Positions 1 through 8,554 of a DNA stretch of 64,000 nucleotides are shown here, piece by piece. A program made the translations under genes and the position numbers. This stretch comes from Croceibacterium_A sp039927815. Lineage in GTDB: Bacteria; Pseudomonadota; Alphaproteobacteria; Sphingomonadales; Sphingomonadaceae. A model generated the notes under the pieces. It was not told the origin of the DNA, searched no databases, and worked only from the letters and a program-made list of their open reading frames with translations. The DNA lies in the NCBI GenBank assembly GCA_039927815.1, contig JBDSUJ010000034.1, forward strand, positions 1 to 64,000. The letters are read 5' to 3'. Position 1 is the first letter of the stretch; every line of letters starts with the position of its first letter.

Positions 1-2
1 TC

Positions 3-1205
3 GCAGACAGCGCCGCCGAAGTCGACGATCTGCTTGACACACGCGACGATTCGCCGGTCATCCGGCTGATCAACGCGCTGCTCCTCGAAGCAATCAAGGA
101 GGGCGCGTCGGACGTTCACATCGAAACGCAGGAACGCCGCCTGATCGTGCGGCTGCGCGTCGATGGCGTGCTGCGCGAGATGATCGAGCCCAAACGCGCG
201 CTTGCCCCGCTGCTGGTCAGCCGGATCAAGGTCATGGCGCGGCTCGATATCGCCGAGAAGCGCATTCCGCAGGACGGCCGCGTCACGCTGCGGATCGGCG
301 GGCATGATATCGACGTGCGCGTCTCGACCATGCCGACCCAGCATGGCGAGCGCGTGGTCATGCGCCTGCTCGATCGCGGCGCGGTTCAGCTTGATACCGC
401 CGCGCTCGGCTTGAACGCGCGCGATACCATGCTGCTCGAACGGCTGCTCGAACGGCCCAACGGCATCTTGCTGGTCAGCGGTCCGACCGGTTCGGGCAAG
501 ACCACTACGCTATATGCCGCGCTGGTCCGGCTGAACGACCGGCGCCGCAACATCATGACGGTCGAGGATCCGATTGAGTACGAGTTGGAAGGCGTCGCCC
601 AGACCCAGGTCAATGCGAAGATCGAAATGAGCTTCGCGCGCGGGTTGCGCGCCATCCTGCGGCAGGATCCCGACGTCATCATGGTCGGCGAAATCCGCGA
701 CCGCGAAACCGCCGAAGTGGCGCTTCAGGCGAGCATGACCGGGCACCTGGTGCTGTCTACCATCCACACCAACTCGGCGATCGGCAGCGTCACCCGCCTG
801 GCGGACATCGGAGTAGAACGATACCTGCTGGCGCCCGCGCTGGTGGGTCTGTTGGCGCAGCGGCTGGTTCGCGCGCTTTGCCCCGAATGCCGTGTCGAGG
901 CCCCCGCCACCGCCACTGAAGTGCGCCTGCTCGACGGCGCGATCGCCGAGGGGGAGCCGGTGTGGGTGCCGCAGGGATGCCCGGCGTGCCACAACGAAGG
1001 CTATCGCGGGCGTCTCGGGTTGTACGAACTGGTCCCGGTCAACCGCAAGATCGAACAGCTGATCCACGATGGCGCGGCCGAGGCCGCGCTGGTCGCAGCC
1101 GCGCGTGAAGTCAGCCCCTCGCTGTTGGATGACGGAGTGGCGAAAGTCCGCACCGGACTCACCAGCGTGGCCGAAGTTGCCCGCGTGGTGCGCGAGGAAG
1201 ACTAG
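3..1205 (+). CDS. gspE: Type II secretion ATPase GspE (5' truncated)
   Basis: Cytoplasmic hexameric ATPase that powers the type II secretion pseudopilus. The gene enters from before the window; the open frame begins at base 3. Counting from there, the Walker A motif GPTGSGKTTT is at residues 160-169, the Asp box VEDPIEYE follows, the Walker B/Asp-rich DPDVIMVGEIRD is at 222-233, and a His box (TGHLVLSTIHTN) follows. The tetracysteine zinc site is CPEC 293-296 and CPAC 326-329; this zinc element is typical of GspE/PilB and absent from PilT. The gspF gene follows after 3 bases, which supports GspE over PilB. Only the N-terminal GspL-binding part is missing. Confidence 0.95.
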   Translation, partial: ADSAAEVDDLLDTRDDSPVIRLINALLLEAIKEGASDVHIETQERRLIVRLRVDGVLREMIEPKRALAPLLVSRIKVMARLDIAEKRIPQDGRVTLRIGGHDIDVRVSTMPTQHGERVVMRLLDRGAVQLDTAALGLNARDTMLLERLLERPNGILLVSGPTGSGKTTTLYAALVRLNDRRRNIMTVEDPIEYELEGVAQTQVNAKIEMSFARGLRAILRQDPDVIMVGEIRDRETAEVALQASMTGHLVLSTIHTNSAIGSVTRLADIGVERYLLAPALVGLLAQRLVRALCPECRVEAPATATEVRLLDGAIAEGEPVWVPQGCPACHNEGYRGRLGLYELVPVNRKIEQLIHDGAAEAALVAAAREVSPSLLDDGVAKVRTGLTSVAEVARVVREED

Positions 1206-1208
1206 CGG

Positions 1209-2450
1209 GTGGCGGCGTTTTCCTATCAGGCGGTCGACGGCACGGGCAAGCGTACCCGCGGCGTTATCGAAGCCGGCAATCTGTCAGGCGCGCGCCGGGC
1301 CTTGCGCGAACGCGCGCTGCTGCCGCTATCCGTGGCGCAGACCCATCGCCCCGAGGCCGCGAATGCCGCCGGCGCGCCTGTGCCGCTGGCCGAACGCCTG
1401 CGCTGGCGTGGCCGGGTGTCGAGCCGCGCCCTGTCCACCGCGACGCGCCAACTGGCCACGCTGATCGGCGCCGATGTCCGGATCGAGGAAGCACTCCGGC
1501 TGGTTGCCAACCAGGCCGAGAACGCCGCGCTCAAGTCGATCCTGCTCGATGTCCGCTCGGCGGTGCTCGAAGGCGCCAGCTTCGCTCGCGGACTGGCGCG
1601 GCATCCCAAAGCGTTTCCCGATTTCTTCCACGCCTCGATCGAGGCCGGCGAGCGCTCGGGCCGGGTTCCGGAAGTGTTGTCGTACCTCGCGGATTTCGTC
1701 GAGGCGCGTCATCGGGCCAACCAGAAAGTGCGCCTCGCTCTGCTCTATCCGGCGCTGCTGGCGGGCGTGGCGGTGTCGATGATGACGCTGATGATGATCT
1801 ACGTGGTGCCCGACATCGTCCGCGTATTCGTGACCCGTGGGGCCGATCTACCGCTGCTCACGCGGTTGCTGATCGCACTCAGCCATTTCGTCTCGGCGTA
1901 TGGGCTGGTGGTGTTGGCCGCGCTGATTGGCGGGCTAGTGTTCGCGCGGCATGAATTGGCCAAGCCCGATAAGCGACGGGCACTGCACCGCGCGCTGGCC
2001 ACCCGCCGGCCGCTCGCTCGGTTCGTACGCCAGGCCAATTCGGCGCGCTTTACCGCCACGCTGGCGACGCTGGTGCAAAGCCGGGTACCCTTGCTCGACG
2101 CGCTGACCGCCGCCGCGGCGGTGATCCCCAACCTTCACGTCCGCGCTCAGGCCGAAGCGGTTGCAGCGCGGGTGCGCGAGGGCGACAGCGTGCACGGCGC
2201 CATGGGCCAGGCCGACGCGTTCCCGTCGATGTTGGTGGCGATCGTGGCGAGCGGTGAAAGCACCGGCAAGCTCGGTCCGGCGCTGGCGCGCGCGGCTACC
2301 GAGCTGGACCGCGACGTCGAGGCGCAAGTCGCCGTGATGGTCTCGCTGGTAGAGCCGGCGGTGCTGCTGCTGATGGGGGGGCTGGTGCTGCTGATGGTGA
2401 TGGCCATCCTGCTGCCGATTATCGGCCTCAACGATCTAGCGACAGTTTAG
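1209..2450 (+). CDS. gspF: Type II secretion inner-membrane protein GspF
   Basis: Polytopic inner-membrane platform protein of the type II secretion system, 413 residues, the usual length. It opens with the family signature FSYQAVDGTGK and carries two T2SSF repeats (about residues 75-200 and 275-400). Membrane segments lie near 178-205, 228-248 and 383-407. The start is GTG, 3 bases after the gspE stop, so the two are co-transcribed. It ends 8 bases before the convergent gspN stop. Confidence 0.95.
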   Translation: MAAFSYQAVDGTGKRTRGVIEAGNLSGARRALRERALLPLSVAQTHRPEAANAAGAPVPLAERLRWRGRVSSRALSTATRQLATLIGADVRIEEALRLVANQAENAALKSILLDVRSAVLEGASFARGLARHPKAFPDFFHASIEAGERSGRVPEVLSYLADFVEARHRANQKVRLALLYPALLAGVAVSMMTLMMIYVVPDIVRVFVTRGADLPLLTRLLIALSHFVSAYGLVVLAALIGGLVFARHELAKPDKRRALHRALATRRPLARFVRQANSARFTATLATLVQSRVPLLDALTAAAAVIPNLHVRAQAEAVAARVREGDSVHGAMGQADAFPSMLVAIVASGESTGKLGPALARAATELDRDVEAQVAVMVSLVEPAVLLLMGGLVLLMVMAILLPIIGLNDLATV

Positions 2451-2458
2451 CGCTGACG

Positions 2459-3208
2459 TCACTCGATGCGGGTATCGTAGCGGAATCCGGCCAGGAACGG
2501 CAACCGCTGCACCGCCATGGCGGTCGGCCACAGGCTCAAAGCTCCGGTTCGCGCTAGGCGCAGCTCGAACAAGTGCTCCTGGCTTCCTTGCGCGACCAGC
2601 GCGCCGGAACTGGAACTGACGTTCGGCGTGATCGTGAACAGCCCCGCGGGCAGTTCGGCCGGCGCGGACGCAAGGCCCTTGGCAAAGCACTGCGACGGGG
2701 AGAATCGCATCGTGCCTTCAGCGGACTGGCGAGTCCCGCCGAGCACCAGTTGCGCGATGTCGACATCAGCCAGAAACCGGCACGCAAACGGCAAGTTCGG
2801 TGCGAGCGCGGATACCAGCGTGTCGTCGACTTGCCCGGTGACCTTGACAAAGCGATAGCTGGTTCCGGACTTCGTCACGCTGCCAGCCAGATCGCTGCCC
2901 CCGCCGGCAAGATGGAAATCCGCACTGGCCCCGAGCGCCATAAGCGACCGTACGGGCGCGAACTGCCAGTCGATGCGTACTGTCGAGGCAATGACGGCCT
3001 GCCCATTCCAGATCGTCCCACCGACCCGCATGCCATCGCTCTCGCCCAGCACAACGCGCGCCGGAATTAGCGCGATCAGCCCGACCAGGTATGCTATCGC
3101 GGCGACCAGGATGAATATCAGCGTTCGCGGCGGCAACCGGCGCCTGGCGATCGGAGGTTGCTGAAGTGCGTATGGATCGACGTCTGCTGCTGCAATCCGT
3201 GCCGTCAT
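2459..3208 (-). CDS. gspN: Type II secretion protein GspN
   Basis: About 249 residues with one N-terminal membrane anchor (TLIFILVAAIAYLVGLIALI) and a periplasmic domain bearing the GspN pattern VGGTIWNGQA and a cysteine pair in the C-terminal half (CRFLADVD...SQCFAKG). GspN is an accessory T2SS component of unclear role. Here it is inverted relative to gspE/F and gspJ/K. The start is uncertain: ATGs at 3208, 3220 and 3232 are all in frame, and every one overlaps the divergent gene that starts at 3166, by at least 43 bases. Confidence 0.8.
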   Translation of the reverse strand: MTARIAAADVDPYALQQPPIARRRLPPRTLIFILVAAIAYLVGLIALIPARVVLGESDGMRVGGTIWNGQAVIASTVRIDWQFAPVRSLMALGASADFHLAGGGSDLAGSVTKSGTSYRFVKVTGQVDDTLVSALAPNLPFACRFLADVDIAQLVLGGTRQSAEGTMRFSPSQCFAKGLASAPAELPAGLFTITPNVSSSSGALVAQGSQEHLFELRLARTGALSLWPTAMAVQRLPFLAGFRYDTRIE

Positions 3209-4227
3209 TCCTGATTGCATCGTCCGTCCCATCGTTATGGACGCCGGCGCAAGCGGCCAAGGTTGCCTTCGTGGCCGCGTTGCTGGTCCCCAAGACCGGG
3301 CAGCACGCCGCACTGGGCCGGAGCATGGAACGCGCCGCCCTGATGGCGCAAGCGGAAACGGACAAGAAATCGCTGCTGGTATTCGATACCGGCGGCACGG
3401 CGGCAGGTGCGGCGGCTGCGGCTCGCGCGGCACGCAAGGCAGGCGTGGCGGTAATCCTCGGCCCGGTGTTTGCTGCGGAGACCGTTGCAGTGCTGACCGC
3501 GGTCGCCGGCGCGATCCCGGTGATCAGCTTCAGCAATGATGCGGCGCTGCTAGAGCGGGGGGCGTTCCTGCTCGGGATTACCGCCCGGCAGGTCGTCACC
3601 GGCGTGCTGACCTATGCCGCCCGGCGCGGGGTGATGCGCGTCGCGGTCAGCGGGCCGGGTGACGACTGGGGCAAGCAGGCCCGCACCGCCGCGCTCGCGA
3701 TCGCACCCGGTCTTGGGCTGACCGTGACCCAGCTTCCCGACGACGCGCGCGATATCGTGCTTCCGGTGGGCGCCAGCGGCAGCGCCGACGGGTTGCCCGA
3801 CGCGCTGCTGATGACGAGTGCAGGATCGCTGGCGGCGATTGCCCCGGCCGCCGCGGCGCAAGGCATCCAGCTGCTGGCGGCCACGCCCGCGCTCGATTTC
3901 GCTCCCGAGATCCTCGGGCGGATCGAAGGCGCGTGGGTCGCAGCGCCCGAGCCCGCGCGCGTTGCCGGCTTTGCCCGTCAGTTCGAGGACCGTAACGGAT
4001 CGGCCCCGGGCACGATTACCGTGCTCGCTTACGACGCGGTCAGGATTGTGGGCCAGGCCCGCGTGAGCGGCGGCGTGGATCGTTCGGCGCTGCTGGTACA
4101 AGGCGGGTTCAAGGGGATTAGTGGCGACATCCGCTTCCGTGACGATGGCAGCGCGGCCCGGACGATGGCGATCCTGGCGGTAGTCGGCGGCGCACTGCGG
4201 ACCGTCGCGCCGGCGCCCACTGCCTGA
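3166..4227 (+). CDS. Periplasmic binding protein (LivK/Peripla_BP_6-like) within the T2SS locus
   Basis: Exported 353-residue protein of the type I periplasmic-binding-protein fold, as in branched-chain amino acid ABC binding proteins. The GTG start at 3166 is supported by a GGAGG 8 bases upstream; ATG 3172 is an alternative. The N-terminus DRRLLLQS followed by a hydrophobic stretch ending AQA resembles a Tat signal. Fold hallmarks are LLVPKTGQHAALGRSMERAA near the mature N-terminus, VAVILGPVF, and an IPVISFSNDAALL segment. No ABC permease or ATPase is adjacent. Its position between gspF and gspJ suggests a secretion or envelope role, perhaps LpoA-like, but that is inference. Confidence 0.75.
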   Translation: MRMDRRLLLQSVPSFLIASSVPSLWTPAQAAKVAFVAALLVPKTGQHAALGRSMERAALMAQAETDKKSLLVFDTGGTAAGAAAAARAARKAGVAVILGPVFAAETVAVLTAVAGAIPVISFSNDAALLERGAFLLGITARQVVTGVLTYAARRGVMRVAVSGPGDDWGKQARTAALAIAPGLGLTVTQLPDDARDIVLPVGASGSADGLPDALLMTSAGSLAAIAPAAAAQGIQLLAATPALDFAPEILGRIEGAWVAAPEPARVAGFARQFEDRNGSAPGTITVLAYDAVRIVGQARVSGGVDRSALLVQGGFKGISGDIRFRDDGSAARTMAILAVVGGALRTVAPAPTA

Positions 4228-4237
4228 GGACACGGCG

Positions 4238-4789
4238 ATGACAGGCGCGCCGAGCCGGCACAGCGCCGGTTTCACGCTGATAGAACTGCTGATCGCGCTG
4301 GTGCTGTTCGCACTGATCTCGCTCGCCGGCGCCAGCCTGATCGAAACCACCGCGGGCGTGGCCCAGCGCACCGCCGGGCGCACCGATCGGCTCGCCGAGA
4401 TCCAGCGCGCGCTGTATCTGATCGGGGCCGATTTCGAGCAGTTGACCGCAGGGCCGGAGGCCGTCGCCGGGCGGGTAAGCTTGACCCGGGCGAGCGTGGG
4501 TGGGGACTATGCGGTCGATTACTATTTGGCAGGCGAGGCAGTCCATCGGGTCGCTGCCGGAGCGGACCGCGTGATCCTGTCCGGGGTGTCCGCGCTCGGC
4601 TGGCGGTACTTTCGAGATGGCAGCTGGCAAGATCGTCCTGCCGATCCGCTGTCTGCTCAGCAGCAGCAGGCCACGGCTCCTTCGGCACCCATGCGCCCGC
4701 GCGGGGTCGAGATGACGCTCACCGTCACCGGCACGGTCGGGCTGGCGGGCCCGGTGCGGCGGGTGTTCGAATTGCCCGCCCAGCCATGA
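4238..4789 (+). CDS. gspJ: Type II secretion minor pseudopilin GspJ
   Basis: Minor pseudopilin of 183 residues. The prepilin leader ends G11|F12-T-L-I-E16, with the conserved Glu at +5 of the mature protein and a hydrophobic helix to about residue 31, so it is a substrate for the prepilin peptidase encoded at 10680. The GspJ C-terminal pattern is visible (ALGWRYFRDGSWQD and RPRGVEMTLTVTG). It starts 10 bases after the binding-protein stop and overlaps gspK by 4 bases (ATGA). GspJ works with GspI and GspK at the pseudopilus tip. Confidence 0.92.
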   Translation: MTGAPSRHSAGFTLIELLIALVLFALISLAGASLIETTAGVAQRTAGRTDRLAEIQRALYLIGADFEQLTAGPEAVAGRVSLTRASVGGDYAVDYYLAGEAVHRVAAGADRVILSGVSALGWRYFRDGSWQDRPADPLSAQQQQATAPSAPMRPRGVEMTLTVTGTVGLAGPVRRVFELPAQP

Positions 4790-5688
4790 CCCGTCCGCAC
4801 TTGGTGCCGCCCCGCGAGAGCGAACGTGGCATGATCCTGATCAACGTGCTGGTCATCGTGATGTTGGCGACGTCGGTCTTGGCACTGATGCTGGCAGGCG
4901 ACGATGCTGACGTCGAGCGCAGCACCAGCTTGCGCTCGGCCTCCCAGGCGATGGCTTACGCGCGCGGCGGCGAGTTGACCGCGGTGGCGGCCTTGCGCCG
5001 CGATCTGGCCGCCGGCGGACCGAGCGATGCGCTAGATGATGGCTGGGCTAAGATCGGCGATAACGCGGCCCCAATCGCCGGTGGCCGGTTCACGCTCGCG
5101 GTGATTGACGCGCAGGCCAAGTTCAACCTCAATTCCCTGACCGGAGGGGGGATCCTCGCCGGTGCATCGCTTGAGCAAATTGTCCACGCTGCAGGGCTGC
5201 CGGCCGACATCGCCAAGCAGATCGGCCAGGGAATCCAGCTCACCGGGCCGATCGGCGATCTGGCGGACCTGGAAAAAGTCGGCTTCACACCGGCGCAAGT
5301 CGCGCAACTGGCACGCTTTTGCACGGTCTTGCCGACACCTACAGTAGTGAATCTCAATACCGCGGACGAAGCGCTGATCGCGATCCTGACCGGCAACCCA
5401 ACGGCGGCCCGCACGCTGGTGCAGGCCCGCATGCGGGCCGGTCATTTGACACCGGCCGACCTCTCGGCGGTGTCGATCCTGCTGCCGCCGGGCACCGGGC
5501 TGCGATCGGACTATTTCTGGGTGCGCGCGCGCGTCACCAATGGCCGGACCCGCCAACAACTGACCAGCTTGCTATATCGACGGATGGGGGAGAAGGGGCC
5601 GGAAGTCTTAGCCGTGCGGCGGTGGCGGGGTCCGCCCCCGCTGCAGGCGCCGGCGCTCTCGGAGCCGTTACCGGCAGCAGAAAAGTGA
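4786..5688 (+). CDS. gspK: Type II secretion minor pseudopilin GspK
   Basis: Largest minor pseudopilin, 300 residues. The leader ends at G15 followed by MILINVLVIVMLATSVLAL; the +5 position is Asn rather than Glu, as expected for GspK. The body contains the helix-hairpin-helix-like GspK domain (KFNLNSLTGGG, then VVNLNTADEALIAIL). It overlaps gspJ by ATGA and is followed by a strong hairpin terminator, so this is the end of the transcription unit. No gspL or gspM follows. Confidence 0.92.
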   Translation: MTRPHLVPPRESERGMILINVLVIVMLATSVLALMLAGDDADVERSTSLRSASQAMAYARGGELTAVAALRRDLAAGGPSDALDDGWAKIGDNAAPIAGGRFTLAVIDAQAKFNLNSLTGGGILAGASLEQIVHAAGLPADIAKQIGQGIQLTGPIGDLADLEKVGFTPAQVAQLARFCTVLPTPTVVNLNTADEALIAILTGNPTAARTLVQARMRAGHLTPADLSAVSILLPPGTGLRSDYFWVRARVTNGRTRQQLTSLLYRRMGEKGPEVLAVRRWRGPPPLQAPALSEPLPAAEK

Positions 5689-5689
5689 A

Positions 5690-5713
5690 GGGCGGCACCA
5701 TGAGGTGCCGCCC
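5690..5713. terminator. Bidirectional hairpin terminator
   Basis: A perfect 10-bp stem (GGGCGGCACC / GGTGCCGCCC) with the 4-base loop ATGA lies between the convergent gspK and lipoprotein genes. T residues follow on the + strand (TTT) and a run of A residues precedes (read as T on the - strand), so it can end transcription from both sides. Confidence 0.85.
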
Positions 5714-5721
5714 TTTCGCAA

Positions 5722-6003
5722 TTAAGCCGCGCCGTTGTCGAGCGGTTCGCTGGCCGGGGCCAGCGGGGGAACGCAATTCGGCGGCTGGTGGATCGGATCC
5801 GATGTCGGGGAAGCGTTGAACGCCGCCGCGAAACAAGACCCAAACAGGCTTTGGAAAGCGACCGAGGGTGCGGCCGTTGGAGTCGGTGTTGGTGCAGTTG
5901 TCGCGGTAGGAGTGGGCGTCCTGCCATTCCCACCACCGCACGCGGCCAGCGAACTGGCCATGACGGCACTTCCGCTTAGCCTTAACAGGGTTTTGATGCG
6001 CAT
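5722..6003 (-). CDS. Small proline/threonine-rich lipoprotein
   Basis: A 93-residue protein with a lipoprotein signal: the lipobox SLAAC places the lipidated Cys at residue 22, followed by GGG. A Thr-Pro repeat tract (TPTPTATTAPTPTPTA) occupies about residues 29-44, then a short Cys-containing tail. It starts 18 bases after the stop of the DUF4331 gene on the same strand, so the two probably form one operon. Function unknown; the repetitive linker suggests an envelope tether or spacer. Confidence 0.7.
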   Translation of the reverse strand: MRIKTLLRLSGSAVMASSLAACGGGNGRTPTPTATTAPTPTPTAAPSVAFQSLFGSCFAAAFNASPTSDPIHQPPNCVPPLAPASEPLDNGAA

Positions 6004-6021
6004 GATTGCGAACTCCTCTGC

Positions 6022-7650
6022 TTAAGGCTTGGCGGGGATGGCGGCGACGGCGTCACGATCTGAACGCTTTCCTCCGGGGATCGGCGTGTTCAGGTAAGGG
6101 AACGTTGCTTGCAGATCGCGAGCCGAGATCGGCGCACCATCGGTGTAGGCCACGGTCCCAGTCGGTGCATTCTCAGGCTTGCACAAGCCTAGATCCATCT
6201 GCACGCCGTTGATTGGCACCGGGTAACAAAGCCGACCCATTGCCACCCGCAGCACGATGTCCACGACATCGTCTCCAGGGCGGCGCCCATTCGGGAAACC
6301 GGCCAGATCGTCGGCCACCACACCGTAGCTCTTCTGCGTGGCGTACGGTGTCACCGGAACCTTGGTGTTCAGCCGCAGCATCTCAGCCCCTCCCGTCACG
6401 ATGGTCTGCTGGTTAAGGCCCTTGATGCCGGTCAGGAACGTGGCGACCAGATCGAGGCGCGGGAAGTTGTTCGGCGCCAAGTTGGCAATGTTAGTGTTGA
6501 GCGTGGCATTGACCGGGGCGCGGAACAGTTTGTCCAAGATGGCCGGGAAGGTCGGATTAGTGACATAATCTGCTAGTGCGGCGTCAGCCGTCGGCTTGAC
6601 CGCATTGAACAAGTCCTTGCGGTTAAGGCCAATGACCAGTTCGTTGACCAGAGGCATGCCAAGACGGGACATCTGGACATAGGCGCCCCCGTTCTGCGTT
6701 GGCATGTCGTAAGTCGGCGTTGGATCGAACAGCTTTGCCTGCGGGAGACTGCTGGTCGCCCAGGCGCCGATCACCCCGTTGTTGCTCGCCGCACCAGTCA
6801 GGCAGGAAGCTGGCAGCTCCATCGCGATCGTGGTCACATTGCGCTTGCCGACGAGATCGTCGTTGTTCCGGCTCTGGGTGATACCGCCCGGGAAACCCTT
6901 GCCATCGGCGGCAAACGGAGCGCTGTCGCCTTCGATCGGGACAAAATCGACTAGATCGAATATCGGTCCCAAGTTGACGGCGAATGCTTCTTGCCGCTGA
7001 CCCACGAACACCCGACCCCCAGCCGAGCAGCCTGGCACAGCGACAGTATAAATGAAGCTGTTAGCATAAGCCTGGTACTGCGGCAGCGTCTTGGTACCGA
7101 TGTTGTCAATCGGCTTGGCGAAGCTAGTACCGCCGCCGGCCGCATTAGTAACAGTGGCGCGAGCTCCGCTACGCATGTCTCCGGTGATCTGCGTGATCGT
7201 GTAGTTCTCGATCTCGTTCTGATCAGGATCGTTGGCCGATGTAATCTGGTCCACCGCGCGCAGTGGGACGGTGATGTCCTTCCCGCCGATGGGCAAAGCA
7301 ATGCCATTTCCGTTTCGCAGCGAGTTGCTGAACTTGAAGGAATAGTTTATGTCTTCCTTCGCGTCGCCATCGCTGTCGATGTGGATTTCATACAAGGCAT
7401 TGGGATCCAGTACGAAGTAGTTGGGTCCTGAACCCGGGCTTTGATCCGGATAATAGTTCGCGATGATCGTCACCGTCGCTTCGCGGCCGGTCTCATAGCT
7501 ACGGAACATATATAGATCGGTGTTATCGATCTTTTGATATTTGGCAATTTCCGGGGCTTCTTTGTGGCTCGAGGCCCACGCCGATCCTGTCGGCGTGGCG
7601 CACATAGCCGCCGCGGCCGTGCCTAATGCAAGCTTCTTCAATATAGACAT
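6022..7650 (-). CDS. DUF4331 family exported protein
   Basis: About 542 residues from the ATG at 7650, which has AGGAG 7 bases upstream; in-frame codons further upstream are not needed. A signal peptide of about 26 residues ends SAWA, and the mature protein begins SSHKEAPEI followed by DNTDLYMFRSYE, the N-terminal signature of DUF4331. Further family features are the DSDGDAKEDINYSFKF segment and the C-terminal GRRPGDDVVDIVLRVAMG. The biochemical role of DUF4331 is unknown. These genes often sit near ECF sigma factors and secretion genes, as here. Confidence 0.85.
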   Translation of the reverse strand: MSILKKLALGTAAAAMCATPTGSAWASSHKEAPEIAKYQKIDNTDLYMFRSYETGREATVTIIANYYPDQSPGSGPNYFVLDPNALYEIHIDSDGDAKEDINYSFKFSNSLRNGNGIALPIGGKDITVPLRAVDQITSANDPDQNEIENYTITQITGDMRSGARATVTNAAGGGTSFAKPIDNIGTKTLPQYQAYANSFIYTVAVPGCSAGGRVFVGQRQEAFAVNLGPIFDLVDFVPIEGDSAPFAADGKGFPGGITQSRNNDDLVGKRNVTTIAMELPASCLTGAASNNGVIGAWATSSLPQAKLFDPTPTYDMPTQNGGAYVQMSRLGMPLVNELVIGLNRKDLFNAVKPTADAALADYVTNPTFPAILDKLFRAPVNATLNTNIANLAPNNFPRLDLVATFLTGIKGLNQQTIVTGGAEMLRLNTKVPVTPYATQKSYGVVADDLAGFPNGRRPGDDVVDIVLRVAMGRLCYPVPINGVQMDLGLCKPENAPTGTVAYTDGAPISARDLQATFPYLNTPIPGGKRSDRDAVAAIPAKP

Positions 7651-7686
7651 GACGTGGCTCCTAACCCTCTGCGACCAAAAACGGCT

Positions 7687-7692
7687 ATTATA
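7687..7692 (-). promoter_or_regulatory. Possible -10 box upstream of the DUF4331 gene
   Basis: Reading the minus strand, TATAAT lies 36 bases before the DUF4331 ATG. No good -35 hexamer for the housekeeping sigma factor is visible at the usual distance, so it may be an ECF or activator-dependent promoter, or chance. Confidence 0.3.
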
Positions 7693-7725
7693 TTCAATAC
7701 GATTCGAACTGGGTGCGAGTTGCAT

Positions 7726-8475
7726 TCAGAACAGGGAATCCGCGACTTTCGCGAAACCGAAGGGCTTGTCGGGCTCTTTCACGACCAGCGAATTGGCGAT
7801 ATCGAAGTCCGGCTGGGCGCTGTCCGCAACTTGCTGCCAGGTCCATTCCCCCGAACCCAAGGCCAGCACCGTGGTCGCTGTGTCCGACGTCAGGAAGATC
7901 AGGCGCGGGCCGCCTTGCAGCTGTGCGCGACACGCGGCCGAGGCGGCCTCGATCGTAGTCGCCACGGTTGTGCGAATGATATCGAGGGCCTGCGGCTTGA
8001 GCTGCAGGTCCGGCTCGACCCAGGTCTGGTTCCACATCGCCAGCGCATTCGCCACAGACCGCCTGCTGTCCGGAATGGTCGGCAACTGCTCTTGAACCGC
8101 GGGACTGGTTTGCAGCGCGACTTGCACTGGATAGGTCAGATCGCACGCGCCGGCCGCTTGCGTGTCGGCCTGCTCCAGCAACGCAACAACCATGGGCGAT
8201 ACAACGGGTAATTGCACCGGCGGGGGCATCACAATAGGCTGGGGGGGTGTTGGCGGGACCTTGTGCGGCTGCGGTTGCTTGGTCGGTGCGGGGTTGGGTG
8301 GCCCGGGATCCTTGACGTCGAAAGTCGCCACCACCGGCAAAGGCGTGGACTTGCTGTGGCCGACCGACAGCAACAGCGCCAAGGCAGCCAGCGCGTGAAT
8401 GCCGACCGCGATTCCGGCGGACGTCATGCGTCGGCGTGTGCTGTGGCCCCCATAACGGTCGGCTGCAGTGGTCAC
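7726..8475 (-). CDS. TonB-like anchored proline-rich protein of unknown function
   Basis: A 249-residue protein with a short basic N-terminus (STRRR), one membrane segment at about residues 18-37, and a Pro/Lys-rich linker (about 53-90, including PPNPAPTKQPQPHKVPPTPP), the architecture of TonB. The C-terminal 150 residues do not carry the TonB C-terminal motif (YP..A...G.V). They contain two cysteines (GACDLTYP and AACRAQL) and look like a soluble periplasmic domain. It is downstream of the autotransporter gene and upstream of the DUF4331 gene, all on the minus strand. It may span the periplasm; the partner is unknown. Confidence 0.65.
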   Translation of the reverse strand: MTTAADRYGGHSTRRRMTSAGIAVGIHALAALALLLSVGHSKSTPLPVVATFDVKDPGPPNPAPTKQPQPHKVPPTPPQPIVMPPPVQLPVVSPMVVALLEQADTQAAGACDLTYPVQVALQTSPAVQEQLPTIPDSRRSVANALAMWNQTWVEPDLQLKPQALDIIRTTVATTIEAASAACRAQLQGGPRLIFLTSDTATTVLALGSGEWTWQQVADSAQPDFDIANSLVVKEPDKPFGFAKVADSLF

Positions 8476-8500
8476 CGGTCATCACCCCGCCAACGCGTGC

Positions 8501-8539
8501 GACGCGGCCGGGCAAGCCACTTGCCGGCCCGGCCGCGTC
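8501..8539 (-). terminator. Long hairpin downstream of the autotransporter gene
   Basis: A perfect 13-bp GC-rich stem (GACGCGGCCGGGC at 8501-8513 pairing with 8527-8539) and 13-base loop lie 15 bases after the autotransporter stop. On the minus strand it is not followed by a T run, so it may act as a terminator or as an mRNA 3'-end protector. Confidence 0.65.
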
Positions 8540-8554
8540 TTTACCCGGGGCCGA

